Below, piece after piece: positions 42,843 to 51,272 of a DNA stretch of 64,000 bases (positions are counted from its first letter, which is position 1; every line of letters begins with the position of its first letter). The translations under genes were made by a program, and so were the position numbers. This stretch comes from Niabella ginsenosidivorans (lineage in GTDB: Bacteria > Bacteroidota > Bacteroidia > Chitinophagales > Chitinophagaceae), in assembly GCF_001654455.1 (NCBI RefSeq), contig NZ_CP015772.1:1550001-1614000 (forward strand). The letters run 5' to 3'. The notes under the pieces are model-generated. The model ran no database searches and was not told where the DNA came from. It worked only from the letters and a program-made list of their open reading frames with translations.

Positions 42843-45047
42843 TTAGGCTAATGAGTGGATCAGTTGCCCGACTTCTTTTTTAAAAGCTTCCGTTTCTGCC
42901 AGTTGTTCATTGATAAACTGATTGTCCTTTAATTTCCCGATGACCTGCTCCATTTCTTCCGTGGAACTGTATACCATTTTGCGAAACGGGTTTTCATAGT
43001 CCTTTATTTTGGAAGTGTAAACCGATTGCGCGATGGATTCTTTCATTTCAATGGCGTCGTGCATCAGTATTTTTAAAAGTTGTTTATTGACATCCGTTGG
43101 ACGGAATTCCTTTATTTCCATAAGGGCGCTAAGGCCATGCAGCAGCTTTTGCAGCGGATATTTAGCTGCTTCCTGCCTGTAAAATTCATGCACAGTGTGC
43201 CAGCCGCCGGTAGCGTTGCCTGATGTGATAATATCGATGAGCTGCTCTACTGCTGCGTCCTGGATCAGCTGCCCCCCGACATTGCTCCATTTTTTTCTTT
43301 TACCGGCCTGCTCAAAAAGCTGTTGCACTGCAGCAATGTTGATATCGCCCGACTGCTGCAAATGATTTATTAAAAGACAGCTTCCATAATACGCCACCAT
43401 TTTTTTATAAAGCTGGTACCCCTGCTGCACTTTTATAAGGAGCACCGGACGGTGCGCGTTTTCCATCCCTGCTGCAATGATCTCTAACTGGGATACCACC
43501 GGCGCCTGTTTATCAAGTAGTTCTTTTCCTTTTTGTTCAAAATCTTTATCGCTGCCTATCATTTTACTGGCCTGATAAAATGCCTTCCCGGTATAGAGAC
43601 AAAGCAGGCGTAACGCTGTAAAGATTTCATTGACTGTATCGGGCGCAAGAAAGTCATATTCCAGCAGTTGTTCTTTCTCTTTCCGCCGGTCCCTGTCTGC
43701 AAATTTTCGCTCATTGCGCAGGATGGCATACATGTTATACATGAACCAGTACCCCGGCATGATCAGCAACTGGTCATTATGAACATCATTGCTGATCAGA
43801 CAAAAGGGCATTGGTATATTCAGCTCTGCCGGGTAATCGCCTTTAGCGATCATGGTAAAAGAAGCGAATTTTGAATTGTGCTTCAGGCTTACGCAAAGTC
43901 CCGGCCAGAAGCCGCGCCCTGCCTGCAGTTCACCATCCGCAGCGCGTGAATTGTGGTTAGAGCCAATGGTGGCCCCGGCGGCAATATTGCTTTGCCCCAT
44001 TACCAGGGATGCGCAAAGGAAAGAGTTGTTATGATGCTGCTCATGCGCCGGAAACAGCAAAGTGTTCAATACTTCGCAGCAGGAAATAGTTGCGTTTTCT
44101 CCCAGGTAGGAATTGATCAGCCGGGCTCCGTATTTCAGCTGTGAAAAGGGCGCCAGTATAAAACGGACAGCTTTTACGCCATAAAAGGCCCTGCTGCCTG
44201 CGCCCATGATCCCGTTTACCAGCTCACATCCTTCACCGATCTGCGATTTGGCGTTTTCGTTGGAGTTAATGGTAAGATTCTTTAATTTATTGGCACCTTT
44301 TATATAGGCATCGCTGCCGATTTTTACATCTTTGATGATGTGCGTGTTTTTTATGACGCTTCTTTTGCCAACGGTGCCATAAGTGCCGCGGTAGGTGCCA
44401 AATTTCTGATCAGTAAAAGCTTTAAAAGCTTCCTGCAGTTTTTTATTTGCCCGGTTCTTTGACCAGAGCCAGGCATCGCCCGGCAGCATGCCGTCAAAAG
44501 GAATTACTTTTCTTCCCCCGTTCTCATTGCAGAGCTCTAACCAGATGCGTACTTCTTCCGGCTCGCCGTCTTTTACGATCCCGTTTCCAAACTTGCTGTG
44601 GGAAGTACAGGACATTTCGTTTACATTAATGAGGATAGCTTCATCTTCAATAATATAATGGCTCAGCATACGCACATTATTGATGGAAACATTATCGCCG
44701 ATATCGCAGCTGACAATCAGGCTGCGGTACAGCCCAACGGGAGTTCTCAGCTGGCTGAACTCCAGAAAATACGGCTCCAGCTTTCCGATACGAACCAATC
44801 CGAAAAAAGTGCATTCTTCGATCAATAAGATGTCAATGCCTTCTCTTACCAGCACCTGCGCCCAGTTGTCTGAGCGATTACCGTTTGATTTTAAAATAGC
44901 GATCTCCTGACGGGTGAGGGAGCGATAGTCTGTTGCGGAATTCTGCTGAAAACGGATATAATATTCATCTTTTCCTTCGGGTAAGTATTCATCGGGTATA
45001 AAATTATACCCAAGATTTTGGACAGGGTACTTTTTGATTTTGTTCAT
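42843..45047 (-). CDS. DUF4954 left-handed beta-helix protein linked to glmS
   Basis: This 734-residue cytoplasmic protein matches what I remember of DUF4954, a Bacteroidota family distantly like NDP-sugar pyrophosphorylases. The middle (about 125-410) shows hexapeptide-like turns typical of a left-handed beta-helix (IIKDVKIGSDAYIKG, SQIGEGCELVNGIMG, AGATIGSNHNS). The C-terminal about 300 residues are helical. There is no nucleotidyltransferase GxGTRxxP signature. It starts 12 bases after the glmS stop, so both are co-transcribed. A role in amino-sugar activation or sensing is inferred from the operon only. Confidence 0.82.
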   Translation of the reverse strand: MNKIKKYPVQNLGYNFIPDEYLPEGKDEYYIRFQQNSATDYRSLTRQEIAILKSNGNRSDNWAQVLVREGIDILLIEECTFFGLVRIGKLEPYFLEFSQLRTPVGLYRSLIVSCDIGDNVSINNVRMLSHYIIEDEAILINVNEMSCTSHSKFGNGIVKDGEPEEVRIWLELCNENGGRKVIPFDGMLPGDAWLWSKNRANKKLQEAFKAFTDQKFGTYRGTYGTVGKRSVIKNTHIIKDVKIGSDAYIKGANKLKNLTINSNENAKSQIGEGCELVNGIMGAGSRAFYGVKAVRFILAPFSQLKYGARLINSYLGENATISCCEVLNTLLFPAHEQHHNNSFLCASLVMGQSNIAAGATIGSNHNSRAADGELQAGRGFWPGLCVSLKHNSKFASFTMIAKGDYPAELNIPMPFCLISNDVHNDQLLIMPGYWFMYNMYAILRNERKFADRDRRKEKEQLLEYDFLAPDTVNEIFTALRLLCLYTGKAFYQASKMIGSDKDFEQKGKELLDKQAPVVSQLEIIAAGMENAHRPVLLIKVQQGYQLYKKMVAYYGSCLLINHLQQSGDINIAAVQQLFEQAGKRKKWSNVGGQLIQDAAVEQLIDIITSGNATGGWHTVHEFYRQEAAKYPLQKLLHGLSALMEIKEFRPTDVNKQLLKILMHDAIEMKESIAQSVYTSKIKDYENPFRKMVYSSTEEMEQVIGKLKDNQFINEQLAETEAFKKEVGQLIHSLA

Positions 45048-45059
45048 GATTTAAAAGGC

Positions 45060-46898
45060 TTATTCTACAGTAACGCTTTTTGCGAGATTCCTTGGCTGAT
45101 CTACATTGCATTCCTTTGCAATGCCAATAAAGTAGGAGAGTAACTGCAGCGGAATAACCGACAACATCGGTGCTACAATCTCATCTGCCTCCGGAACGCT
45201 GATATAATCGTCGCATAAAGCTGCGCTTGTTTCGTCGCCTTCGGTAATAATACCGATCACTTTTCCTTTGCGTGCTCTGATCTCCTGCATATTGCTTATG
45301 ATCTTATCGTGGTAAGCATCCTTTGTAGCAACGAATACTACCGGCAATTGCTCGTCTACAAGCGCAATAGGGCCGTGTTTCATTTCCGCTGCAGGGTATC
45401 CTTCCGCGTGAATATAGGAGATCTCTTTCAGCTTTAAAGCGCCTTCCAGGGCAACCGGGAAGTTATACCCGCGCCCCAGATAGAGAAAATCACTGGCATC
45501 TTTATATTTTTCAGCTACCGATCTGATCTGTTCGTGATGATTAAGGATCCATGCCACCTTCTCCGGGATAAGGTCTAGTTCTGTCAGTAATTTTCTGTAC
45601 CGGGCATCATCTACGGAGCCCTTCAGATATGCGATCTTTAAAGCGATCATGGTTAATACTACCAGTTGCGCAGTGAATGCTTTGGTAGATGCTACTCCTA
45701 TTTCCGGGCCGGCATGCGTATAAGCGCCACCATGACTGCTCCTAGCTATGGAAGACCCTACCACGTTTACCACGCCAAGGATCAGTGCTCCTTTTTCTTT
45801 TGCTTTTTCAATGGCTACCAGTGTATCTGCTGTTTCTCCGCTTTGGCTTACCGCCAGTATCACATCTCCCTGGTTGATGACGGGGTTCCTGTAGCGGAAC
45901 TCCGATGCATATTCTACTTCTACATTGATCCGGCACAGCTCTTCAAAAATGTATTCTGCTACCAAACCTGCATGCCAGCTTGTTCCGCAGGCAATGATCA
46001 CAATACGGTTGGCATTAATGATCTGGTCTGCATGTTGCTGGATGCCCGACATGGTAATGCTTCCGGTCGCTGCATTCAGTCGCCCCCGCATACAATCAAA
46101 AATGGTCTGTGGCTGCTCAAAGATCTCCTTCAGCATAAAATGGTCAAACCCGCCTTTTTCAATGGCGGCCAGTTCCAGATCCAGTTTCTGAACATAGGGC
46201 GTTATAAGTTCGTTGCCAAGATTTTTAAGTATCAGCTGATCCGGCTTTACAATTGCCAGCTCGTAGTCATTGATATAAACCACCTCTTTTGTATATTCCA
46301 GCATAGGGGAGGCATCCGAGCCCAGGAAATGCTCATTTTTACCAACGCCGATCACCAGCGGGCTGCCCTTGCGGGCCGCAATGATGGTATCCGGGTTGTC
46401 GGTTTCTATTAAAAGGATAACATAGGCGCCTGTTACGCGTTTTAATGCAACCCTTACTGCTTCCTCCAGTGAGCACTCATTCTGCAACCGGATCTCATCA
46501 ATAAAATTCAACAGCACTTCGGTATCCGTATCACTGGAAAATTCGTATCCTTTTTTTGCCAATTCGTTTTTTAACTGCGTATAATTTTCAATAATGCCAT
46601 TATGGATCATGGCGATCTTACCGCTTTTAGAAATATGCGGATGCGCATTTTTATCGCTCGGCTCGCCATGAGTTGCCCAGCGGGTATGGCCAATACCGGT
46701 AGTGCCCTGAACATTTTTGGTGCCGATGGCGTCTTCCAGGTCGGAAACTTTTCCTTTCTTTTTATAGATCTTTAGCTGATCTTTATCCATTATAGCCACT
46801 CCGGCACTGTCATAGCCCCGGTATTCCAGCCGTTTTAAGCCTTTTATAATAATAGGGTAGGCCTGTTTGTTTCCAGTATAACCAACGATTCCGCACAT
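45060..46898 (-). CDS. glmS: Glutamine--fructose-6-phosphate aminotransferase
   Basis: GlmS makes glucosamine-6-phosphate from fructose-6-phosphate and glutamine, the first step toward peptidoglycan and LPS amino sugars. The 612-residue protein begins MCGIVGYTG, with Cys2 as the glutaminase nucleophile after Met removal. TRWATHGEPS and NGIIENY lie in the N-terminal domain, and two SIS domains (about 285-600; SQSGETADT, ASTKAFT) are followed by DQPRNLAKSVTVE at the end. It is the first gene of a pair with DUF4954. A LacI-type near-palindromic operator lies 43-62 bases upstream of the start. I see no glmS ribozyme. Confidence 0.97.
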   Translation of the reverse strand: MCGIVGYTGNKQAYPIIIKGLKRLEYRGYDSAGVAIMDKDQLKIYKKKGKVSDLEDAIGTKNVQGTTGIGHTRWATHGEPSDKNAHPHISKSGKIAMIHNGIIENYTQLKNELAKKGYEFSSDTDTEVLLNFIDEIRLQNECSLEEAVRVALKRVTGAYVILLIETDNPDTIIAARKGSPLVIGVGKNEHFLGSDASPMLEYTKEVVYINDYELAIVKPDQLILKNLGNELITPYVQKLDLELAAIEKGGFDHFMLKEIFEQPQTIFDCMRGRLNAATGSITMSGIQQHADQIINANRIVIIACGTSWHAGLVAEYIFEELCRINVEVEYASEFRYRNPVINQGDVILAVSQSGETADTLVAIEKAKEKGALILGVVNVVGSSIARSSHGGAYTHAGPEIGVASTKAFTAQLVVLTMIALKIAYLKGSVDDARYRKLLTELDLIPEKVAWILNHHEQIRSVAEKYKDASDFLYLGRGYNFPVALEGALKLKEISYIHAEGYPAAEMKHGPIALVDEQLPVVFVATKDAYHDKIISNMQEIRARKGKVIGIITEGDETSAALCDDYISVPEADEIVAPMLSVIPLQLLSYFIGIAKECNVDQPRNLAKSVTVE

Positions 46899-46940
46899 AA
46901 TTAACCTGTTTTATTAAAGGCAGCAAAGTAAATAAAAAAA

Positions 46941-46960
46941 ATGTGCAAACGATTGCACAT
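46941..46960 (-). promoter_or_regulatory. Near-palindromic LacI-type operator in front of glmS
   Basis: Eight-base arms ATGTGCAA and TTGCACAT flank the centre ACGA, giving the CG-centred form typical of LacI/GalR operators. The site lies 43-62 bases before the glmS start, just upstream of a TTACTTTG -7-like box (46924-46931), so binding would block the promoter. The inner 12 bases, read toward glmS as TGCAATCGTTTG, also occur upstream of the lacI-type gene at 63514-63525. Confidence 0.65.
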
Positions 46961-46981
46961 TTCTATTAAAAATTCGTTAGT

Positions 46982-48379
46982 TTATAATAAAGTGCCCCTC
47001 AATACGGTATAGGCCACAGAAAAATAGATAATAATACCGGTTACATCCACCAGGGTAGCTACAAATGGCGCAGAGGAGGTGGCCGGGTCCAGCTTCAGCC
47101 GTTTTAAAATAATAGGCAGCATGGAGCCTATCAGGCTGCCCCACAGCACAATACCCAGCAGGGTAAAAAATATGGTAAGGCCTACCAGCATCCAGTGCTG
47201 GCCGTAATCATACAGGTGCAGGTGCTGCCATATGGTGATCCGTATAAAGCCTATAGCGCCCAGTGTAACCCCCAGCAGCAGGCCGGAAAATATTTCTCTT
47301 CTCATGATGTGCCACCAGTCTTTTATGGAAACCTCACCCAGTGTCATTGCCTGTATGATCAGTGTAGAGGCCTGAGAACCGCTGTTGCCCCCGCTGCTCA
47401 TGATCAGCGGAATGAATATTGCCAGGAGTGCTGCTTTTTCTATTTCTACTTCAAAATGCTGCATGGCGGTGGCCGTAAGCATTTCGCTGAGAAAGAGGAT
47501 GATGAGCCAGCCCACCCGTTTTTTATAGAGCTTAAACAGGTTTATATCCAGGTAAGGCTCTTCAAATGCCTGGGTACCCCCCATTTTCTGCATGTCCTCA
47601 CTGAATTCTTCGGTAGTTACCCACAGGATATCATCAATTGTTACAATGCCCAGCAGCTTGTTCTCTTCCGTGACCACCGGCAAGGCAATGCGGTTGTTCA
47701 TTTTAAAGATCTCAGCGGCTGTTTCCTGGTCGTCGTAAGCATTCAGGGAAACCACCTTCCGTTCATCCATCAGGTCCGAAACTTTGGTGTCCGGCGCGCT
47801 TAAAATAAACTCCCCGATACGGATATCATCCAGCAATTCTCCCTTACGGTTAATAACGTAGATCACGTTGATGGCCTCGCTGTTCTTGCCATATTTTCTG
47901 ATAATATCAAAAACCTCGGCCACTGTATTGTAGGCATATACATAAACATAATCGGGGTTCATCAAACGCCCGATGCTGTTTTCCGGGTAGCCCAAAAGAG
48001 ACAGTGTTATTTTCCGTTCTTCCGGGTCCAGCAGCTTGATCAGTTCCCTTACTGCGTTGGCAGGCAGTTCTTCCAGGAAATCAGTACGGTCATCCGCCGG
48101 CAGGTCGTTTAATAATTCGGCTGCCTTATTGGGGGGAAGCTCCTGTATAATGTTCTTTTGATTACTGGTTTCCAGAAGTTTGAAGACACTGGTAGCCCTA
48201 TGCACAGACATATTGGCAATGATCTGGCTTTCGTATTCCGGGAGCTCATAGATCAGCTCTACCACATCCGTGATATTCTGGGCATCTAAAAATTTTTTGA
48301 TTTCCAGTTTATCCTTTGTGGCAATGACCTCCTGAAATGAGTCTACTAATGCTTTATCTTCTTCCTGCTCAAAAGACAT
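46982..48379 (-). CDS. mgtE: Magnesium transporter MgtE
   Basis: MgtE is a magnesium-gated channel of the inner membrane. The 465-residue protein has the N-terminal superhelical MgtE_N domain (about 15-140; Leu/Pro/Asp repeats such as LPADDRTDFLEELP), a CBS pair (about 145-265) that senses cytoplasmic magnesium, and five transmembrane helices from about 290 to the end. The pore region shows SSGGNSGSQAST and PATSSAPFVATLVDVTG. It is expressed separately from glmS downstream, with an 83-base gap that holds the glmS operator. Confidence 0.95.
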   Translation of the reverse strand: MSFEQEEDKALVDSFQEVIATKDKLEIKKFLDAQNITDVVELIYELPEYESQIIANMSVHRATSVFKLLETSNQKNIIQELPPNKAAELLNDLPADDRTDFLEELPANAVRELIKLLDPEERKITLSLLGYPENSIGRLMNPDYVYVYAYNTVAEVFDIIRKYGKNSEAINVIYVINRKGELLDDIRIGEFILSAPDTKVSDLMDERKVVSLNAYDDQETAAEIFKMNNRIALPVVTEENKLLGIVTIDDILWVTTEEFSEDMQKMGGTQAFEEPYLDINLFKLYKKRVGWLIILFLSEMLTATAMQHFEVEIEKAALLAIFIPLIMSSGGNSGSQASTLIIQAMTLGEVSIKDWWHIMRREIFSGLLLGVTLGAIGFIRITIWQHLHLYDYGQHWMLVGLTIFFTLLGIVLWGSLIGSMLPIILKRLKLDPATSSAPFVATLVDVTGIIIYFSVAYTVLRGTLL

Positions 48380-48383
48380 GCGT

Positions 48384-48417
48384 CAAAAGTACGAAGTTCA
48401 TTTACTTTGTAAACAAA
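48384..48417 (-). promoter_or_regulatory. Promoter of mgtE
   Basis: On the minus strand TTTG (48414-48417) and TACTTTTG (48384-48391) are 22 bases apart, one more than usual, and the -7 box ends four bases before the ATG. The transcript would be nearly leaderless. Confidence 0.42.
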
Positions 48418-48459
48418 GAATTGAAAATTTAATACATGAAGCAATACCGGACGGACTGT

Positions 48460-48467
48460 TATTTTTG
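48460..48467 (+). promoter_or_regulatory. -7 box of the SET-domain gene
   Basis: TATTTTTG fits TAnnTTTG and lies 15 bases before the ATG at 48483. The -33 region has no clear TTTG. Confidence 0.35.
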
Positions 48468-48482
48468 CAGAAATGATTCGGG

Positions 48483-48866
48483 ATGATCGCTCCTTGTTTA
48501 TATATAGCTGAAACCGGAAAAATGGGAAAAGGAGTCTTTACGAGCGCTCCTATAACTGCGGGGTCGGTAATTGAAATAGCCCCGGTGATCGTGATGCCTC
48601 CTAAAGACCGGGTACTGCTGGACCAGACGCTGTTGCACGATTATATTTTTGAATGGGGAGAGGAGGGGACGCAATGCGCTATGGCCCTGGGCTGGATACC
48701 GATTTATAACCATGCATACCGCAGCAATTGTGAATACGAAATGGATTACGCAACCACATCGATACAGATCCGAACGGTAAGGGCAATTGAAGCGGGAGAG
48801 GAGCTCTTTATTAATTATGGCGGTTCCTGGGATTCGGATCGGCCGGTTTGGTTTGAAGTGTTATAG
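48483..48866 (+). CDS. SET-domain protein (putative lysine methyltransferase)
   Basis: This 127-residue protein is little more than a bare SET domain: an N-terminal strand with GKMGKGVFTSAPITAGSVIE, then NHAYRSNCEY (about 76-85, the NHxxxxN cofactor motif) and GEELFINYG (about 107-115). No pre-SET or post-SET zinc clusters are present. SET enzymes transfer a methyl group from S-adenosylmethionine to protein lysine. The bacterial targets of such minimal forms are unknown. Start chosen as the first in-frame ATG; it stands alone, divergent from mgtE. Confidence 0.85.
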   Translation: MIAPCLYIAETGKMGKGVFTSAPITAGSVIEIAPVIVMPPKDRVLLDQTLLHDYIFEWGEEGTQCAMALGWIPIYNHAYRSNCEYEMDYATTSIQIRTVRAIEAGEELFINYGGSWDSDRPVWFEVL

Positions 48867-49332
48867 CGAAAAGAAGTTGTAAACCTGCAAATGCTCTTTA
48901 TGAACTTATCACAGCCTGTTGCCTTTCCGGCAAGTGAAAGCGCGGGCTGCGGCGCTAAAGCAATGTACCGGATTAAAGCCGAGAGCGAATTTTTTATAGT
49001 GTAGAATAATGATATATAACTTTATAGTCTTTTTTAGTTTGCTTACCTGTAATGCCAACCTGGTCTCTAAACGGATGCGGGCAGCAGCTACAGAAAAGCA
49101 ACGATTAAAGTCTGTCGCTTAATAGAGCCCTGAACCCTAAAAAAAACCGCCTCAAAGGAACCCTATGCCCTGCTGACAATAAAATAGCCTGTAATCTCAA
49201 AAATATCGAGAAAAGATCAGCTTAATGATAACAAATAACGGGAATGACTCCCGATATATGAAAACATATTTAATAAATTATTAATATATGAAAACCAAAT
49301 CACATTTTCAGGTAGACCCTACACAATTTATT
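48867..49332. other. Spacer between SET gene and gene debris
   Basis: This 466-base stretch has no supported gene. A 37-codon frame from 49009 (MIYNFIVFFSLLTC) is visible but has no partner or signal. CGGGAATGACTCCCG (49231-49245) is a short hairpin. Base composition shifts toward AT rightward, into the debris. Confidence 0.35.
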
Positions 49333-49575
49333 TTACACTCTCTGTATGTTTTCAAAAACAATGGTGTCTTTTTCTTTTACAATATAGCTTTTCCCTGCAA
49401 ATTCAGTATTGTTTGTTTTATTCCAGGTTTCGTAAATACTTCCTTCCGGAGTTTTGTTTTCCCAGGTTCTGATAAGCCATTTGGCTTTTTTAATGCCATC
49501 TATTTGGTTTGTTATCCAAGCACAAAAGACAATGAAACCGGCAATTGCGATAATAATTTTTGTTCCTGTTTTCAT
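49333..49575 (-). pseudogene. Truncated lipocalin-like (DUF6265-type) exported protein
   Basis: The 80-codon frame begins with a membrane/signal segment (MKTGTKIIIAIAGFIVF) and continues into WLIRTWENKTPEGSIYETW and FAGKSYIVKEKDTIVFENIQ. This matches the first part of the calycin-like DUF6265 domain as I remember it. The family normally continues for about 70 more residues; here the frame ends two codons later (RV, stop), and no continuation is seen in the other frames. So the 3' half is lost. It lies with other broken genes in an AT-rich patch. Confidence 0.5.
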
Positions 49576-49610
49576 AGTTTTAGCTGATTGGATGAACTAC
49601 CATTTTGCTT

Positions 49611-50453
49611 TTACTTGTTTCGTTTTTCCTGGTCTTTCTTTATTTTGTCAATTGTACTCATCGGAATAACCGTTAGTTGGTCTGTCAAACAGTTCCAAAT
49701 GTTCAGATATTTTCGGGAAACAACATTATGCTGTTTCCATTTTGCAAATTTTTCATACAGCATTAGTGTACAAATATCTGTTGCGGTAATAAAATCTCCT
49801 GTCCCTGGCAAATGTGAATGAATTGTTCCTTCAATTTCTTTTCCTTCTTCTTCCTTGCCTCCGTAATTGATCGGAATAATGTTTCTATGTAGTCGCTTTT
49901 TGCTTATTAGATTATTGTTTTTGTCAAACGTAAGCAGATAATCATTGCCAAAAATAACGACTCCGTTTTGTTTAGGTCCTGTCAATATATAAACCTTCTT
50001 TTCGTTGTTATTGATAAGCGGAATTAAATTTAGATTCGTGTTTTTGTAAGTCTTGAATAAAGCATCTGAATTAATAGTAGCTAACGCAATCTTTCTTATT
50101 GCATAAAGGTTGTTTTCGTTTGAAGTAAAATCTCGTTCATTCAAGTCGGTTGTTGCTGTTTTTGTATTGTAGGTGCTGTCAAACGAAATTGTTCCGATTA
50201 CTTTTGGTTTGTCTGCCTTTGAAAAGAAAACACACTTTGTAATATCGTTTTCCGGATAAGAAAAATAACCACCAACATTTGTTCTGTCTTTATAATTTTC
50301 TAAAAAAAGGTCAGTACCATGCCATGAAGCCATTTCGGATTTATAAAGTCGTTTACCCTCAGCAACAATAGGCTGCGCTTGTTCAGTCGGATTGTCTTGT
50401 CCGAATACGTTTAAGCTTAAAAAGGTCAGTAAGATTGTAATTGGTCGTGTCAT
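49611..50453 (-). CDS. Exported protein of unknown function with JAMM-like motif
   Basis: I start at the Met of MTRPITILLTF, which opens a signal peptide ending at VFGQ (280 residues). I do not recognise the family with certainty. The only motif-like element is EGTIHSHLPGTGDF followed by ITATDIC (His212, His214, Asp226), close to the JAMM/Mov34 zinc motif H-x-H-x7-S-x2-D but one residue longer and with Thr for Ser. Conserved-looking blocks GGYFSYPEND and RKYLNIWNCL flank it. Codon use is AT-rich compared with neighbours. The same frame runs upstream into the 3' end of a broken gene, so the present gene boundary may be a deletion junction. Confidence 0.55.
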   Translation of the reverse strand: MTRPITILLTFLSLNVFGQDNPTEQAQPIVAEGKRLYKSEMASWHGTDLFLENYKDRTNVGGYFSYPENDITKCVFFSKADKPKVIGTISFDSTYNTKTATTDLNERDFTSNENNLYAIRKIALATINSDALFKTYKNTNLNLIPLINNNEKKVYILTGPKQNGVVIFGNDYLLTFDKNNNLISKKRLHRNIIPINYGGKEEEGKEIEGTIHSHLPGTGDFITATDICTLMLYEKFAKWKQHNVVSRKYLNIWNCLTDQLTVIPMSTIDKIKKDQEKRNK

Positions 50454-50668
50454 TGTAAAGCGTTGTTTTGAAACAGAAATAATGTCAAAAATATATTGCA
50501 CCCGATTTCCTTCACATTGCCCGTCATGGCGAAAATGTACAAAGCACCTTTTATGATTTGATTTGAAAAGTCAATTTTGGGATTGTTTTTCACGATGAAA
50601 TACGCTTCGCCTGTCCCACGTTTTAACGAGTTTAAAAATTGGCGTCTTATGTCTGTTGTGTCGGTCAT
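50454..50668 (-). pseudogene. Frameshifted remnant of a small cytoplasmic protein
   Basis: From the ATG at 50668 the frame reads MTDTTDIRRQFLNSLKRGTG and continues to DFSNQIIKGAL. The matching continuation HDGQCEGNRVQYIFDIISV, then SKQR, is in another frame, so one base has been lost around 50540. I remember this family as longer Bacteroidota proteins starting MTDTTDIRRQFLNSLKRGTG with later helical (HEAT-like) repeats; that part is missing and replaced by the start of the next gene. Function of the family is unknown to me. Confidence 0.55.
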
Positions 50669-50786
50669 TAAATGACAGGTAATTTTCAAATAAACGGATT
50701 CCGTGCCATATAAACAAAAATATCAATATAGGGTTAAGAGCTTCATTGTCAGCATTAAATTTTATAGTATGAGGTACACATTTTTT

Positions 50787-50819
50787 AAAAAAAAAGCCGG
50801 TTCTTTTAAAACCGGCTTT
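50787..50819 (-). terminator. Intrinsic terminator of the miaB-secG operon
   Basis: AAAGCCGGTT and AACCGGCTTT form a 10-bp stem with a 7-base loop. On the minus strand it runs into nine consecutive T, 24 bases after the secG stop. A textbook intrinsic terminator. Confidence 0.88.
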
Positions 50820-50842
50820 GCTGTCAATAAATTTATTGCATC

Positions 50843-51268
50843 CTATTTTTTCCCGGAATCAGGCTGAGCGGCTGAAGGAAGCGGGGCTGTTTGTACCGGT
50901 GCGGCCTGTGTTCCCGGCTGGGCTTGTGTGCCGCCGTTAAAAGGTACCGCAGGTGCGCCGCCCTGCTGTGGCTGCGGTTGTGCCTGCTGTACGGGTTGCG
51001 TGCTGATGTCCTGTAACCGTTGGGCGCCTCCGGCCTGTGAGCCACTAATGAAAAAAGTAGCAAACAGGCTTAAAAGACCTATTACGGTTGCAAAGATCCA
51101 GGTACCTTTTTCTAAAACGTCGTTGGTTTGTTTTACACCCATAAACTGGCTGCTCACGCCACCAAATGTTCCTGCCAGGCCACCGCCTTTGGGATTTTGT
51201 ATTAAAACGAAAAAGCCCAGAACAATGGCTGCTATTATAATGAGGATAACGAAAAGCGTTGTTAACAT
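50843..51268 (-). CDS. secG: SecG subunit of the Sec translocon
   Basis: SecG assists SecA-driven export through SecYEG. The 141-residue protein has two transmembrane helices (about 3-22 and 56-75) with the family block QNPKGGGLAGTFGG between them. After the second helix comes a 60-residue Gln/Pro/Ala tail (PVQQAQPQPQQGG and similar), longer than in most SecG proteins and probably disordered in the periplasm. It is the last gene of the operon, four bases after the TPR-like gene, and is followed by a strong terminator. Confidence 0.92.
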   Translation of the reverse strand: MLTTLFVILIIIAAIVLGFFVLIQNPKGGGLAGTFGGVSSQFMGVKQTNDVLEKGTWIFATVIGLLSLFATFFISGSQAGGAQRLQDISTQPVQQAQPQPQQGGAPAVPFNGGTQAQPGTQAAPVQTAPLPSAAQPDSGKK

Positions 51269-51272
51269 GTTC

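Noticed and set aside
45666-46412. 248-codon open frame opposite glmS
   Set aside because: Antisense shadow of a conserved enzyme; composition is Cys/His/Tyr-rich without family likeness.
46899-46981. glmS ribozyme in front of glmS
   Set aside because: The 83-base gap is too short and is taken up by promoter and operator; no ribozyme core is present.
49009-49122. 37-codon frame with a hydrophobic start
   Set aside because: No ribosome-binding site, partner or known family; length is within chance expectation.
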